DNA of 64,000 bases from Veillonella ratti (GTDB lineage Bacteria > Bacillota > Negativicutes > Veillonellales > Veillonellaceae), in assembly GCF_003992115.1 (NCBI RefSeq), contig NZ_RQUX01000010.1, positions 1 to 64,000 of the forward strand, written 5' to 3'. The notes beneath the pieces were generated by a model. That model ran no database searches and had not been told where the DNA came from. It saw only the letters and a program-made list of their open reading frames with translations. Positions 1 through 8,105 of the stretch are shown here, piece after piece (the first letter of the stretch is position 1; the number at the start of each line of letters is the position of its first letter). A program made the position numbers and the translations under genes.

Positions 1-87
1 AGCCTGGCCTTGTGCATTTACTACTTCACCAAGTACACCGATTGCTGCCGTATTCGTTTCAACCTGAGTTTTAATTGATTGACATGA
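1..87 (-). other. Possible remnant of an adhesin-like coiled coil at the window edge
   Basis: On the minus strand the frame is open from the stop at 88-90 to the window start (29 codons). It reads like a stalk segment of a trimeric autotransporter (for example TQVETNTAAIGVLGEVVNA). There is no ATG, GTG or TTG start and no ribosome binding site between the stop and this segment. If real it is a 5'-truncated remnant whose body lies outside the window. It could be chance, since it is only 87 bases. Confidence 0.2.
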
Positions 88-364
88 TTATTGAATGAAT
101 TATATAATACACTTTAATAGAAAAAGAAATCTAATTATTTAAATATAAACATATAATTTTAGTATGAAAATTATATGTTTATATTTTCAAATTTAGTGAA
201 AAAATTTTTAAAAAATTATATTTTAAATTTGTAATAAAAAAGTGGTTGGGTGATTTTTGTATTAAATTTTATGAATAACTCGTCGTGTTTTTGTTTATTG
301 GTAATGGATAAATCTTGTGAAATGGGAGAAGTTTGCAAGATAAAGAAGTTTGGAGGCGTGCTGA
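88..364 (+). promoter_or_regulatory. AT-rich leader of the first adhesin gene
   Basis: This stretch is very A+T rich and holds no convincing gene. A TTTATTGGTAATGG motif at 294-307 resembles a motif upstream of the third adhesin (near 8050-8066), and a shorter TTTATTTATTG lies upstream of the second (4158-4168). GGAGG at 352-356 is the ribosome binding site of the downstream gene. No -10/-35 pair stands out clearly enough to name. Confidence 0.3.
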
Positions 365-3300
365 ATGAATAAGATTTTTAAAATCGTTTGGAGTAAAACA
401 AAGGGATGCTATGTTGTGGCTTCGGAGTTTGCTAAATCTCACCAAGGTGGTGTAACGCGTGCATCGCGCAAGGCTGTAGCGGCTCTATTATTGAGTAGTA
501 TGGTGTTAATGCAGCATTCTGTATACGCAAGTTATATCACCGCTGATAAGGGTTTTATGGATGGAGATAACTCCGTAGGATTTGATACTGGTAATGTAGG
601 TTCGTATCGTTTATTATTACGTGGTATTAACGGGATTACTACAACATTGACAACATATAATAGTTCTGCTGCAGATGGTGTTGGTAACGGTAATGCTACG
701 ACGAGTTCAAATAAACAAGTATTAACTATCGGTTTAAGTACGGAATCTCAAGAGAAATTGAATCAAGCGGCGTCTTCTGCAGCATCGTCGGCGGCAAGTG
801 CAGAAAGCTCTGCATCGAGTGCAACTGTGGCTGATAGCAGTGCATCTAGTGCTGTTTCTAGTGCAAGTGATGCTGAAGATAGTGCAAGTAGCGCGGAATC
901 TAGTGCTAGCTCTGCTGCATCAAGTGCAGAAAGTTCTGCATCGAGTGCCACTGCTGCTGATAGTAGTGCGTCAAGTGCATCATCAAGTGCAACAGCAGCA
1001 GATAGCAGTGCATCAAGTGCATCATCAAGTGCAACAGCCGCCGGTAGCAGTGCGTCAAGTGCATCATCCAGTGCCGCAGCAGCAGATAGCAGTGCATCCA
1101 GCGCCTCATCAAGTGCTACGGCAGCTGATAGTAGTGCATCCAGTGCATCATCAAGTGCAACAGCGGCTGATAGCAGTGCATCTAGTGCATCATCAAGTGC
1201 AACAGCAGCAGATAGAAGTGCATCAAGAGCATCGTCGAGTGCGACCTTAGCTGATAGCAGTGCCAGCAGTGCCGCGTCTAGTGCTGCGGCTGCCGATAGT
1301 AGTGCAAGCAGTGCCGCATCGAGTGCGACATCCGCAGATAGCAGTGCGTCTAGTGCCGCTTCAAGTGCAACAGCAGCCGATAGTAGTGCCAGCAGTGCCG
1401 CGGCGAGTGCGACAACGGCTAATAGTAGTGCTTCTAGTGCATCATCTAGTGCTACGGCTGCCGATAGTAGTGCAAGTAGTGCGGCCTCTAGTGCAACGGC
1501 TGCTAATAACAGTGCAAGCAGTGCGGCATCCAGTGCCGATGCATCGGAGGGGTGGGCTAAACAGGCAGCTAGCAGTGCAGTAAGCGCAGCGACAAGTGCA
1601 GAAGCATCTTCAACGAGTGCATCCTCATCCTTATCTAGTGCTATTGTTTCTGAAGAATGGGCCAAACAATCTGCATCCAGTGCAAACAGTGCGGCCTCTA
1701 GTGCGATGGCTGCAGATAGTAGTGCAAGTAGTGCGGCCTCTAGTGCAACAGCAGCCAATAGCAGTGCAAGCAGTGCCGCATCGAGTGCAACATCCGCTGA
1801 TAGTAGTGCCAGCAGTGCGGCCTCTAGTGCAACAGCAGCCGATAGTAGTGCAAGTAGTGCCGCATCTAGTGCAACAGCAGCCGATAGCAGTGCCAGCAGT
1901 GCGGCATCGAGCGCAACAGCAGCTGATAGCAGTGCCTCTAGTGCGGCATCGAGTGCAACATCCGCTGACAGTAGTGCGTCCAGTGCATCAACGAGTGCGT
2001 CTAGCGCTGCGTCTAGTGCAACAGTAGCATCTACTAGTGCATCTAATGCGGCCTCTAGCGCGACTGAAGCCTCAACAAGTGCAAGTAGTGCCGCGTCTAG
2101 TGCCACTGAAGCCTTTACGAGTGCGTCCAGTGCCACTTCTAGTGCTAGCTCCGCATCAACAAGTGCGTCCAGCGCAGAATCCAGTGCCACCGAAGCATCC
2201 ACAAGTGCAAGCAGTTCAAAATCTAGCGCAACTGAAGCCTCTACAAGCGCCTCTAGTGCCGCATCGAGTGCTACTGAAGCTTCTACAAGTGCCTCTAGCG
2301 CCGCCTCTAGTGCTAGCTCCGCATCAACAAGTGCGTCTAGTGCTGAATCTAGTGCAACAGTAGCCTCCACCGGCGCCTCTAGCGCCGCCTCTAGTGCTAC
2401 TTCTGCCTCAACAAGTGCAAGTAGTGCAGCATCGAGTGCCACGGAAGCTTCTACGAGTGCGTCCAGTGCTGCGTCTAGTGCTACTTCTGCATCAACAAGT
2501 GCATCTAATGCTGAATCCAGTGCAACAGTAGCATCTACTAGCGCATCTAATGCGGCCTCTAGTGCAACTGAAGCTTCTACGAGTGCATCTAGTGCAGCGT
2601 CGAGTGCAACAGCAGCCGATAGTAGTGCAAGTAGTGCAGCGTCGAGTGCAACCGCCGCTGATAGCAGTGCAAGCAGTGCCGCATCGAGTGCAACGTCCGC
2701 TGATAGTAGTGCATCGAGTGCAGAGTCTAGTGCGACCGCCGCAGATAGCAGTGCACAAATAGCAGTTGATGCAGCGTCCACGGCAACAAGTGCGGCTTCT
2801 ACCGCCAATAGTATTTTAGATACATTAAATCAGGGTGGTATTGCCGGCGGCACAATTGATGGTGAAGGTGCATTAGCAACCGGTAAAAATTCACAAGCAA
2901 TTGGTGATTATACTTCAGCTTATGGAACCAATGCTGCAGCTACTGCTGATAATGCAACGGCTATAGGTGCTAACTCTCAAGCAACTGCTGAAAATTCGGT
3001 AGCTTTAGGTGCCAATTCTGTGGCTTCTGAAGCAAATACTGTATCTATTGGTTCGGCGGGTAATGAACGTCGTTTAACCAATGTGGCCGATGGTGTTAAT
3101 GATACGGATGCTGTAAACGTACGTCAATTGAATGAGGTATCTAATAAGGTTGGCGAAGTACAAAGTGAAGTTAAAAATGTTGGGGCATTAAGTGCCGCAT
3201 TGAGTGGTTTAAAACCAATTCAATATGATCCGGCAGAACCAACTCAGATTATGGCAGCTCTTGGTACTTATCGCGGCCATAATGCAATGGCATTAGGTGT

Positions 3301-3595
3301 TGCTCATTATGTAAATGATTCGACCATGTTTAATGCAGGTCTTGCTTATGGCAGTGATGATTCTAAAGTGATGGCAAATGCCGGTGTGACATGGAAATTT
3401 GGTACGTCCTCACAAAAAGAAGCTGCAGCAAATCAGCAATTGGCTGGTAAGGAAGCGCAACAGCGGATTAATCAATTGACAGCGGCTAATCAGGCACAGG
3501 CTACGCAGATTCAGAATCAGCAAGCTGAATTAACTGCTCAGAACGATCGCATTGCTAAATTGGAAGCTTTGGTACAGCAGTTAGTTCAAAAATAA
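365..3595 (+). CDS. Trimeric autotransporter adhesin with long Ser/Ala-rich repeat stalk
   Basis: 1076-residue surface protein of the YadA/Hia type (type Vc secretion), expected to trimerise in the outer membrane and bind host or bacterial partners. Residues 1-30 resemble the extended signal peptide region (MNKIFKIVWSKTKG), followed by a hydrophobic signal core ending near Ala55 (SVYA). Residues about 133-800 are a Ser/Ala repeat with a 14-residue period, interrupted near residues 390-440 by two WAKQ-containing segments. YadA-like head repeats (AIGxxS/ALGxxS) occupy about 830-900, a neck with DTDAVNVRQLNEV follows at about 910-925, then the YadA anchor (about 940-1015) and a Gln-rich coiled coil to the C-terminus that extends past the barrel. 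GGAGG lies 8 nt before the ATG. The ligand cannot be deduced. Two further adhesin genes follow. Confidence 0.93.
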   Translation: MNKIFKIVWSKTKGCYVVASEFAKSHQGGVTRASRKAVAALLLSSMVLMQHSVYASYITADKGFMDGDNSVGFDTGNVGSYRLLLRGINGITTTLTTYNSSAADGVGNGNATTSSNKQVLTIGLSTESQEKLNQAASSAASSAASAESSASSATVADSSASSAVSSASDAEDSASSAESSASSAASSAESSASSATAADSSASSASSSATAADSSASSASSSATAAGSSASSASSSAAAADSSASSASSSATAADSSASSASSSATAADSSASSASSSATAADRSASRASSSATLADSSASSAASSAAAADSSASSAASSATSADSSASSAASSATAADSSASSAAASATTANSSASSASSSATAADSSASSAASSATAANNSASSAASSADASEGWAKQAASSAVSAATSAEASSTSASSSLSSAIVSEEWAKQSASSANSAASSAMAADSSASSAASSATAANSSASSAASSATSADSSASSAASSATAADSSASSAASSATAADSSASSAASSATAADSSASSAASSATSADSSASSASTSASSAASSATVASTSASNAASSATEASTSASSAASSATEAFTSASSATSSASSASTSASSAESSATEASTSASSSKSSATEASTSASSAASSATEASTSASSAASSASSASTSASSAESSATVASTGASSAASSATSASTSASSAASSATEASTSASSAASSATSASTSASNAESSATVASTSASNAASSATEASTSASSAASSATAADSSASSAASSATAADSSASSAASSATSADSSASSAESSATAADSSAQIAVDAASTATSAASTANSILDTLNQGGIAGGTIDGEGALATGKNSQAIGDYTSAYGTNAAATADNATAIGANSQATAENSVALGANSVASEANTVSIGSAGNERRLTNVADGVNDTDAVNVRQLNEVSNKVGEVQSEVKNVGALSAALSGLKPIQYDPAEPTQIMAALGTYRGHNAMALGVAHYVNDSTMFNAGLAYGSDDSKVMANAGVTWKFGTSSQKEAAANQQLAGKEAQQRINQLTAANQAQATQIQNQQAELTAQNDRIAKLEALVQQLVQK
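763..2760 (+). repeat. 42-bp tandem repeat tract coding the Ser/Ala stalk
   Basis: Roughly 2 kb of degenerate tandem units of 42 bp (14 codons, DSSASSASSSATAA-like; later units are STSASSAASSATEA-like). Serine codons alternate between AGT/AGC and TCN between units, so the protein is better conserved than the DNA. Because the unit is a multiple of three, other frames, including a 681-codon antisense frame, stay open through the tract by chance. Copy number is probably variable between strains (inference). Confidence 0.9.
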
Positions 3596-3723
3596 TTTTC
3601 CTATACTATATTAATAGTTTTAACTAAGAGAACTTAAGAGAGATATAATTCAAGTTAAAATAGAAAAATATTTCTCTAAGTCCTCTGTAGAAGGACAACT
3701 AAATAACACTAAAGAACTCGCTT

Positions 3724-3794
3724 AAAAGCCATGACTAGTGGTTTGCAAATATGCATGAAAATTGTTTATTTCTAACCTCAGTCATGGCTTTTTT
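3724..3794 (+). terminator. Long hairpin with T-run after the first adhesin gene
   Basis: AAAAGCCATGAC at 3724-3735 pairs with GTCATGGCTTTT at 3781-3792, and the T-run continues to 3794. The 45-nt interior has a smaller GGTT/AACC pairing. It lies about 130 nt after the adhesin stop and is the likely terminator, although the loop is long for an intrinsic terminator. Confidence 0.6.
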
Positions 3795-4215
3795 GTATTC
3801 TTAAACAATTCGTGTAAAAATAATGCTAAAATGATATAAATTTATTTACTAAATGGCAAAAATATATTGAGAGTAAGATGAAAGTCATAGTGGCAAAAAA
3901 CACAGATTTCATATAGATAGATTTAAATATTAAGATATATAGCTAAATGATAATGAACTGAAAAAGTGATTAAAAAAACAATAAGTGGCATTAAAATGGA
4001 AAAATAGAGAATGAAATTCCTATTGTGGAGATAGGATTAATGTGATATTATGAATTGGCAATGAAACGAAAAATATCGATTTAGAAAGTTCGAGCTTTAT
4101 GATGGAATTGTAATTAAAGTTTAGATAGTCCTTCATAAGTTTTTTTGATTGTTTGAGTTTATTTATTGAAAAATAGAACGAAATTATTATTCGAGTGAGT
4201 AAGGAGAAAAAAATA
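3795..4215 (+). promoter_or_regulatory. AT-rich region upstream of the second adhesin gene
   Basis: No gene is seen here. The region is A+T rich with many short poly-A and poly-T runs. TTTATTTATTG at 4158-4168 is shared with the leader of the third adhesin gene. AAGGAG at 4201-4206 is the ribosome binding site for the ATG at 4216. A GTG at 4195 is in frame but sits before the ribosome binding site, so it was not used as start. Confidence 0.3.
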
Positions 4216-5376
4216 ATGAAAAAAAGATTAAGTGTGGGTAAACGTTTAGCGGTAATGGGAACAGTACTTGCTGTAACAGGTACTTTCTGGGGTGGACAAT
4301 CTGTGTTGGCTGCAACTAATACAGAAGGTACCGGATTAGGTGTAGCAATTGGTCAAGGATCGGCTGCTTCGGTGGCCAATGCTGTGGCTGTAGGTCAGAA
4401 TGCATCTGCTCCGGGTGGGTCGGCAACCGCTGTTGGCTCCGGATCTCAAGCAACAGGTGGTTTTGCTACTGCTATTGGCAACTCTGCTGCGGCAACTGAT
4501 ACTTACGCAACAGCCTTAGGCTATAAAGCGACCAGTGCGGGGTCCTCTGTATCAATTGGTAGTGAATCGAAGTCTAATCAGATTGGTGGTGTTGCATTAG
4601 GTGCAGGTGCTAGTACTACTGCAACAAATACACAAACTATGAGAATGGCTGTTGCTATTGGTTATTCAGCGGCTGCTAGTAATGCTAAAGCAATTGCGCT
4701 TGGGGCTCAATCTGTAGCTTCTGGTAATGAAGGTGTAGCCCTTGGCGGTAGTGCTACTGCATCCGGTAATCTTGCTGTGGCAGCTGGTGGTGGAGCAAAA
4801 GCAACTGGTTATAAAGCAATATCTCTAGGTAATTTAGCTAACGCTAGTGCCGAGAGCGCTACAGCATTTGGCTACCAGTCAAAGGCTCAGTCCAAGAATA
4901 GCATTGCGATAGGTGAAACTGCCACAGCCGGTACTACTGCTACTAATACCACTATGGCTATAGCTGTTGGTTATAAAGCTACAGCTACTAATAATGAAGC
5001 AATTGCGATTGGTCAAAGCGCCACTGTTAGCGGTAATAAAGGTGTAGCTGTTGGTGGCGGTTCAAGTGTGACCGGTAACCTTTCTGCAGCACTTGGCGCT
5101 AATTCCGCTGTTAGTGTGATGAACGGTACTGCTGTTGGTAATGGTGCTAATGTTTCTTTGGCGAATTCCGTGGCGTTAGGTTCCGGTTCGGTAGCAGAAT
5201 CCAGAACAAGCTTTAATACAGCCGCTTATTTATCCGGTGAAAGTTTTAAAGCTACACAAGGTGTTGTATCTGTAGGTAGTTCTACTAATACACGTCGTAT
5301 CGTAAACGTAGCCGGTGGTTATGATGATACTGATGCCGTTAACGTTGCACAGTTAAAAGCCGCTGTAAGTAGATAA
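4216..5376 (+). CDS. Trimeric autotransporter adhesin, 5' part of a frameshifted gene
   Basis: N-terminal part (386 residues) of a YadA-like adhesin. It starts with a signal peptide (MKKRLSVGKRLAVMG..., likely cleaved after Ala32) followed by many head repeats of the AIGxxA/ALGxxS type and a first neck (TRRIVNVAGGYDDTDAVNVA). The frame ends in TAA at 5374-5376 immediately after the neck, with no stalk or membrane anchor, so this product alone could not be displayed. The downstream frame is open from 5369 and continues in adhesin sequence without a start or signal peptide, so a single +1/-2 frameshift near 5369-5376 separates two halves of one gene. The ATG at 4216 was chosen because AAGGAG lies 9 nt upstream. 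Confidence 0.85.
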   Translation: MKKRLSVGKRLAVMGTVLAVTGTFWGGQSVLAATNTEGTGLGVAIGQGSAASVANAVAVGQNASAPGGSATAVGSGSQATGGFATAIGNSAAATDTYATALGYKATSAGSSVSIGSESKSNQIGGVALGAGASTTATNTQTMRMAVAIGYSAAASNAKAIALGAQSVASGNEGVALGGSATASGNLAVAAGGGAKATGYKAISLGNLANASAESATAFGYQSKAQSKNSIAIGETATAGTTATNTTMAIAVGYKATATNNEAIAIGQSATVSGNKGVAVGGGSSVTGNLSAALGANSAVSVMNGTAVGNGANVSLANSVALGSGSVAESRTSFNTAAYLSGESFKATQGVVSVGSSTNTRRIVNVAGGYDDTDAVNVAQLKAAVSR

Positions 5377-5482
5377 AGGTACGGGAGACGGTTTATCTGT
5401 AGGTGGATCGGCAGTAACCGGTTCTGCTAATGCGGTTGCAATTAGTCCTAACCATGAGAGAAATATCTTTGCTGCAAGAGCT

Positions 5483-7765
5483 TTGGCCGGTTCTTCGACA
5501 GCTGTTGGTAGTTACACACTTGCAGATCAAGCTTTTGCTACGGCTTTAGGCGCTAGTGCTAAAGCGCAAGGAAATTCTTCACTCTCGCTTGGCTATGCTG
5601 CTAATAGTTCAGGTACAAGAGCGGTTGCATTAGGCTCTATGTCTAATGCTGCTGGTGATGACTCTTTTGCTATGGGGAATAAAGCTTTTGCAAATAGAAA
5701 ATTAAGCATGGCTATGGGTCAGAATGCATTAGCCAACGGCACGCAATCTACGGTAATTGGTGTAAGTGGTGAGACTGCAGTAGGTGCACATAACGCTATC
5801 GCAATGGGGTATAAATCCTATGTAGGTGCCATTAATGCTGATCATCCTTCTGTAGTTGCGACAACTAATACAGGAACAACTGATCCAATTGATAATAAAA
5901 CATCTGTAAGTCCTATTGATGGTACCGTGAATTATGAACTTAGTGAAGACTACTATCCTGTTACGACTAATGATAGAACTTCCACTGATCCTGAAAAAAT
6001 TTATGAAAACTCTATTGCTCTTGGCATGGGGGCGAAATCTTATGGTTTCCAAACATTGGCTATCGGTGGTGTTGCCGAAGCACATGATTCTAATACAATT
6101 GCAGTAGGTCTTGCTGCTATTGCACAAGGTCACTACTCTGTAGCTATGGGTCAACAGGCTCGTACATCCTCCAATAATGCCTTGGCGATTGGTCATTATG
6201 CAGAATCCCATGGTGAAGAGTCTACCGCTATCGGTTACTTCTCCCGAGTTGCCGGTGCGAATAATATTGCCTTAGGTAATAACACTCGTTTACAAGGCGT
6301 TAACAATTCCGTGGCTCTTGGTTCAAGTGCACGTGCTCAGCTTAACAACTCTGTAGCTATCGGTCATAACTCGGCAGTCCTTCCGGATTTGTCTTTAAAC
6401 GAAGCAGCTTACTTGACTGGTGAAGACTATGATTTAAGCCATGGTGCCGTATCCGTAGGTAACATTCAATACACGGTAACTGCCGGCAATACAAGCACTA
6501 CATACCTTGCGAATACTCGTCGTATCATGAATGTAGCCGGTGGTTTCTTAGATACTGATGCGGTTAACGTGGCACAGTTGAAAGCGGCTCTTGCAGATAT
6601 CAACATTCAGGCAGCTGACGGTATTACTGTAAACCGTGAAGGTAACAAATTCACTATCGGTTTAAATGTTGAAGGTGTAGAAAATCCTTCCAATACTGTA
6701 ATTATTAAACCAAGTGAAACTGCCACTGAAAACCCAACAAATCCTACAGAACCTACTGAGCCTACTGATCCTACAACTCCAGCTGAATCTGCGAACCCAA
6801 GCTATCCTAACTCCGGCAATCCGGTACAAATCGGCGTAGATATTAAACCAATCGCTGTAGGTGGCGATAGAGGTAATGCTAATGTTACCCCAGGTGCTGC
6901 ATTCAATGTAGTTGGTGGTGACAATATTACTACAACTGCGAGCGAAGTAACTGTTAACGGAACTACAGTTCCTAAATTAGAGGTAGCTCTTAACAAAGAC
7001 TTAACCGGTTTAAACAGCGTATCTACTAATGGTTTAACTATTAAAGGTGCTGACGGTAAAGATACTGTTGTTATCAAAGGTGATAACATTAGCATGGGCA
7101 ACAATATCATTCATGATGTGAAAGCCGGTGTGAAAGATAACGATGCTGTTAACGTAAGTCAGCTTCGTCAAGAAATTCAAGGTGAAACTCGTGTATCTGC
7201 TGATGGTGCGTTCATTAAGAAAGACAACACGGTAGCTCAGAACATTACTGCTTTGGACAACCAAGTACAGGCTAACAGCGAAAGCATTAGCTCCATCAAT
7301 GATAGCATCACCAACCTCAACGGTGGTGTATCCAACTTGAGCAACCAAGTAAGCAAATTAGACAATCGTCTTGATCGTGTAGGTGCCGGTGCCGCCGCGT
7401 TGGCAGCCTTGCATCCACAGGATTTCGATCCAAGTGCAAAATGGGACTTCGCAGCCGGTTACGGTAACTACAAAGGTGCTAATGCGGTAGCGTTAGGTGC
7501 GTTCTATCGTCCGTCTAACGACGTAATGTTCTCCGTTGGTACCAGCATGGGTGGCGGTGAAAACATGTTCAACGCCGGTGTAAGCATTAAATTCGGTAGC
7601 AGCAATGAGTACTCCAACTACTCCAAATCTGCTTTGGCACAAGTTGTTTCCGACCAGGCTTCTACAATTGAAAACTTGAATAGCCGTGTGGCAAAACAGG
7701 AACAAGAAAACCAAGAATTGCGTGCACAGATTCAAGAAATCTTGAACCAGTTGGCTAGCAAATAA
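5483..7765 (+). CDS. Trimeric autotransporter adhesin, 3' part of a frameshifted gene (head, stalk, YadA anchor)
   Basis: The frame is open from 5369; the first ATG at 5483 has no ribosome binding site and no signal peptide follows. Read from 5378 it begins GTGDGLSVGGSAVTGSANA, a natural continuation of the upstream half. From the ATG at 5483: head repeats to about residue 340, a neck (residues 343-370, DTDAVNVAQLKAAL), a Pro/Thr-rich linker (about 413-438), a second neck (about 544-567, NDAVNVSQLRQEI), a short stalk, a YadA anchor (about 633-703), and a 57-residue coiled-coil tail. Head and neck are clearly paralogous to the adhesin at 8106. Without correction of the frameshift this half is unlikely to be translated, so the pair is a pseudogene, a phase-off allele or a sequencing error. 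Confidence 0.8.
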   Translation: MAGSSTAVGSYTLADQAFATALGASAKAQGNSSLSLGYAANSSGTRAVALGSMSNAAGDDSFAMGNKAFANRKLSMAMGQNALANGTQSTVIGVSGETAVGAHNAIAMGYKSYVGAINADHPSVVATTNTGTTDPIDNKTSVSPIDGTVNYELSEDYYPVTTNDRTSTDPEKIYENSIALGMGAKSYGFQTLAIGGVAEAHDSNTIAVGLAAIAQGHYSVAMGQQARTSSNNALAIGHYAESHGEESTAIGYFSRVAGANNIALGNNTRLQGVNNSVALGSSARAQLNNSVAIGHNSAVLPDLSLNEAAYLTGEDYDLSHGAVSVGNIQYTVTAGNTSTTYLANTRRIMNVAGGFLDTDAVNVAQLKAALADINIQAADGITVNREGNKFTIGLNVEGVENPSNTVIIKPSETATENPTNPTEPTEPTDPTTPAESANPSYPNSGNPVQIGVDIKPIAVGGDRGNANVTPGAAFNVVGGDNITTTASEVTVNGTTVPKLEVALNKDLTGLNSVSTNGLTIKGADGKDTVVIKGDNISMGNNIIHDVKAGVKDNDAVNVSQLRQEIQGETRVSADGAFIKKDNTVAQNITALDNQVQANSESISSINDSITNLNGGVSNLSNQVSKLDNRLDRVGAGAAALAALHPQDFDPSAKWDFAAGYGNYKGANAVALGAFYRPSNDVMFSVGTSMGGGENMFNAGVSIKFGSSNEYSNYSKSALAQVVSDQASTIENLNSRVAKQEQENQELRAQIQEILNQLASK

Positions 7766-7805
7766 TAATTAAATAATACATTTACATCTTTCGTGTAAAT
7801 AAAAT

Positions 7806-7853
7806 AAAAAAGACTGATTAAGGCAAGGATTATTGCCTTAGTCAGTCTTTTTT
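7806..7853 (+). terminator. Intrinsic terminator after the second adhesin
   Basis: AAAAAAGACTGA and AAGGCAA on the left arm pair with TTGCCTTAGTCAGTCTTTTTT on the right, separated by a short loop and ending in a T-run. It lies about 40 nt after the stop codon. The A-run on the left arm would also allow activity in the opposite direction. Confidence 0.85.
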
Positions 7854-8105
7854 GGAATACAGAATTTATTATTTTGAGATTATATTAACCAAAAATAGCA
7901 TTATATATGATATATAATGTCAAAAAATATTGTTAAAATTAAATTGATATGATATTCTGAAAACAGGATGAATTCAAAAAAATCGATTTATGGTTTGCGG
8001 ATTCAAAAAGCATCAAAATCTAATAAGCAGTTCATAATTTGTTGTTCGTTTTATTTATTGGCAATTGGTATTTAAATTGTTATTTAGACGAGTAGGGGGA
8101 AGATT
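7854..8105 (+). promoter_or_regulatory. AT-rich leader of the third adhesin gene
   Basis: No gene is seen in this stretch. TTTATTTATTGGCAATTGG near 8050-8068 resembles motifs in the leaders of the first and second adhesin genes. AGGGGGAAG just before 8106 is the ribosome binding site. Confidence 0.3.

Noticed and set aside
763-2760. CRISPR-like periodic array
   Set aside because: The period is 42 bp without distinct spacers, all units are in the coding frame and vary gradually, so it is a protein repeat.
798-2762. Several plus-strand frames inside the adhesin repeat
   Set aside because: They are frame shadows of the repeat with Val/Gln/Arg-rich low-complexity products and no ribosome binding sites.
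763-2808. 681-codon antisense frame through the adhesin repeat
   Set aside because: It is open only because the 42-bp repeat is a multiple of three and lacks stops in that frame; the product is a meaningless Ala/Leu repeat with no start signal.
5360-5380. Programmed ribosomal frameshift or contingency tract
   Set aside because: No slippery heptamer, downstream structure or long simple-sequence tract was seen; an ordinary mutation or sequence error is simpler.
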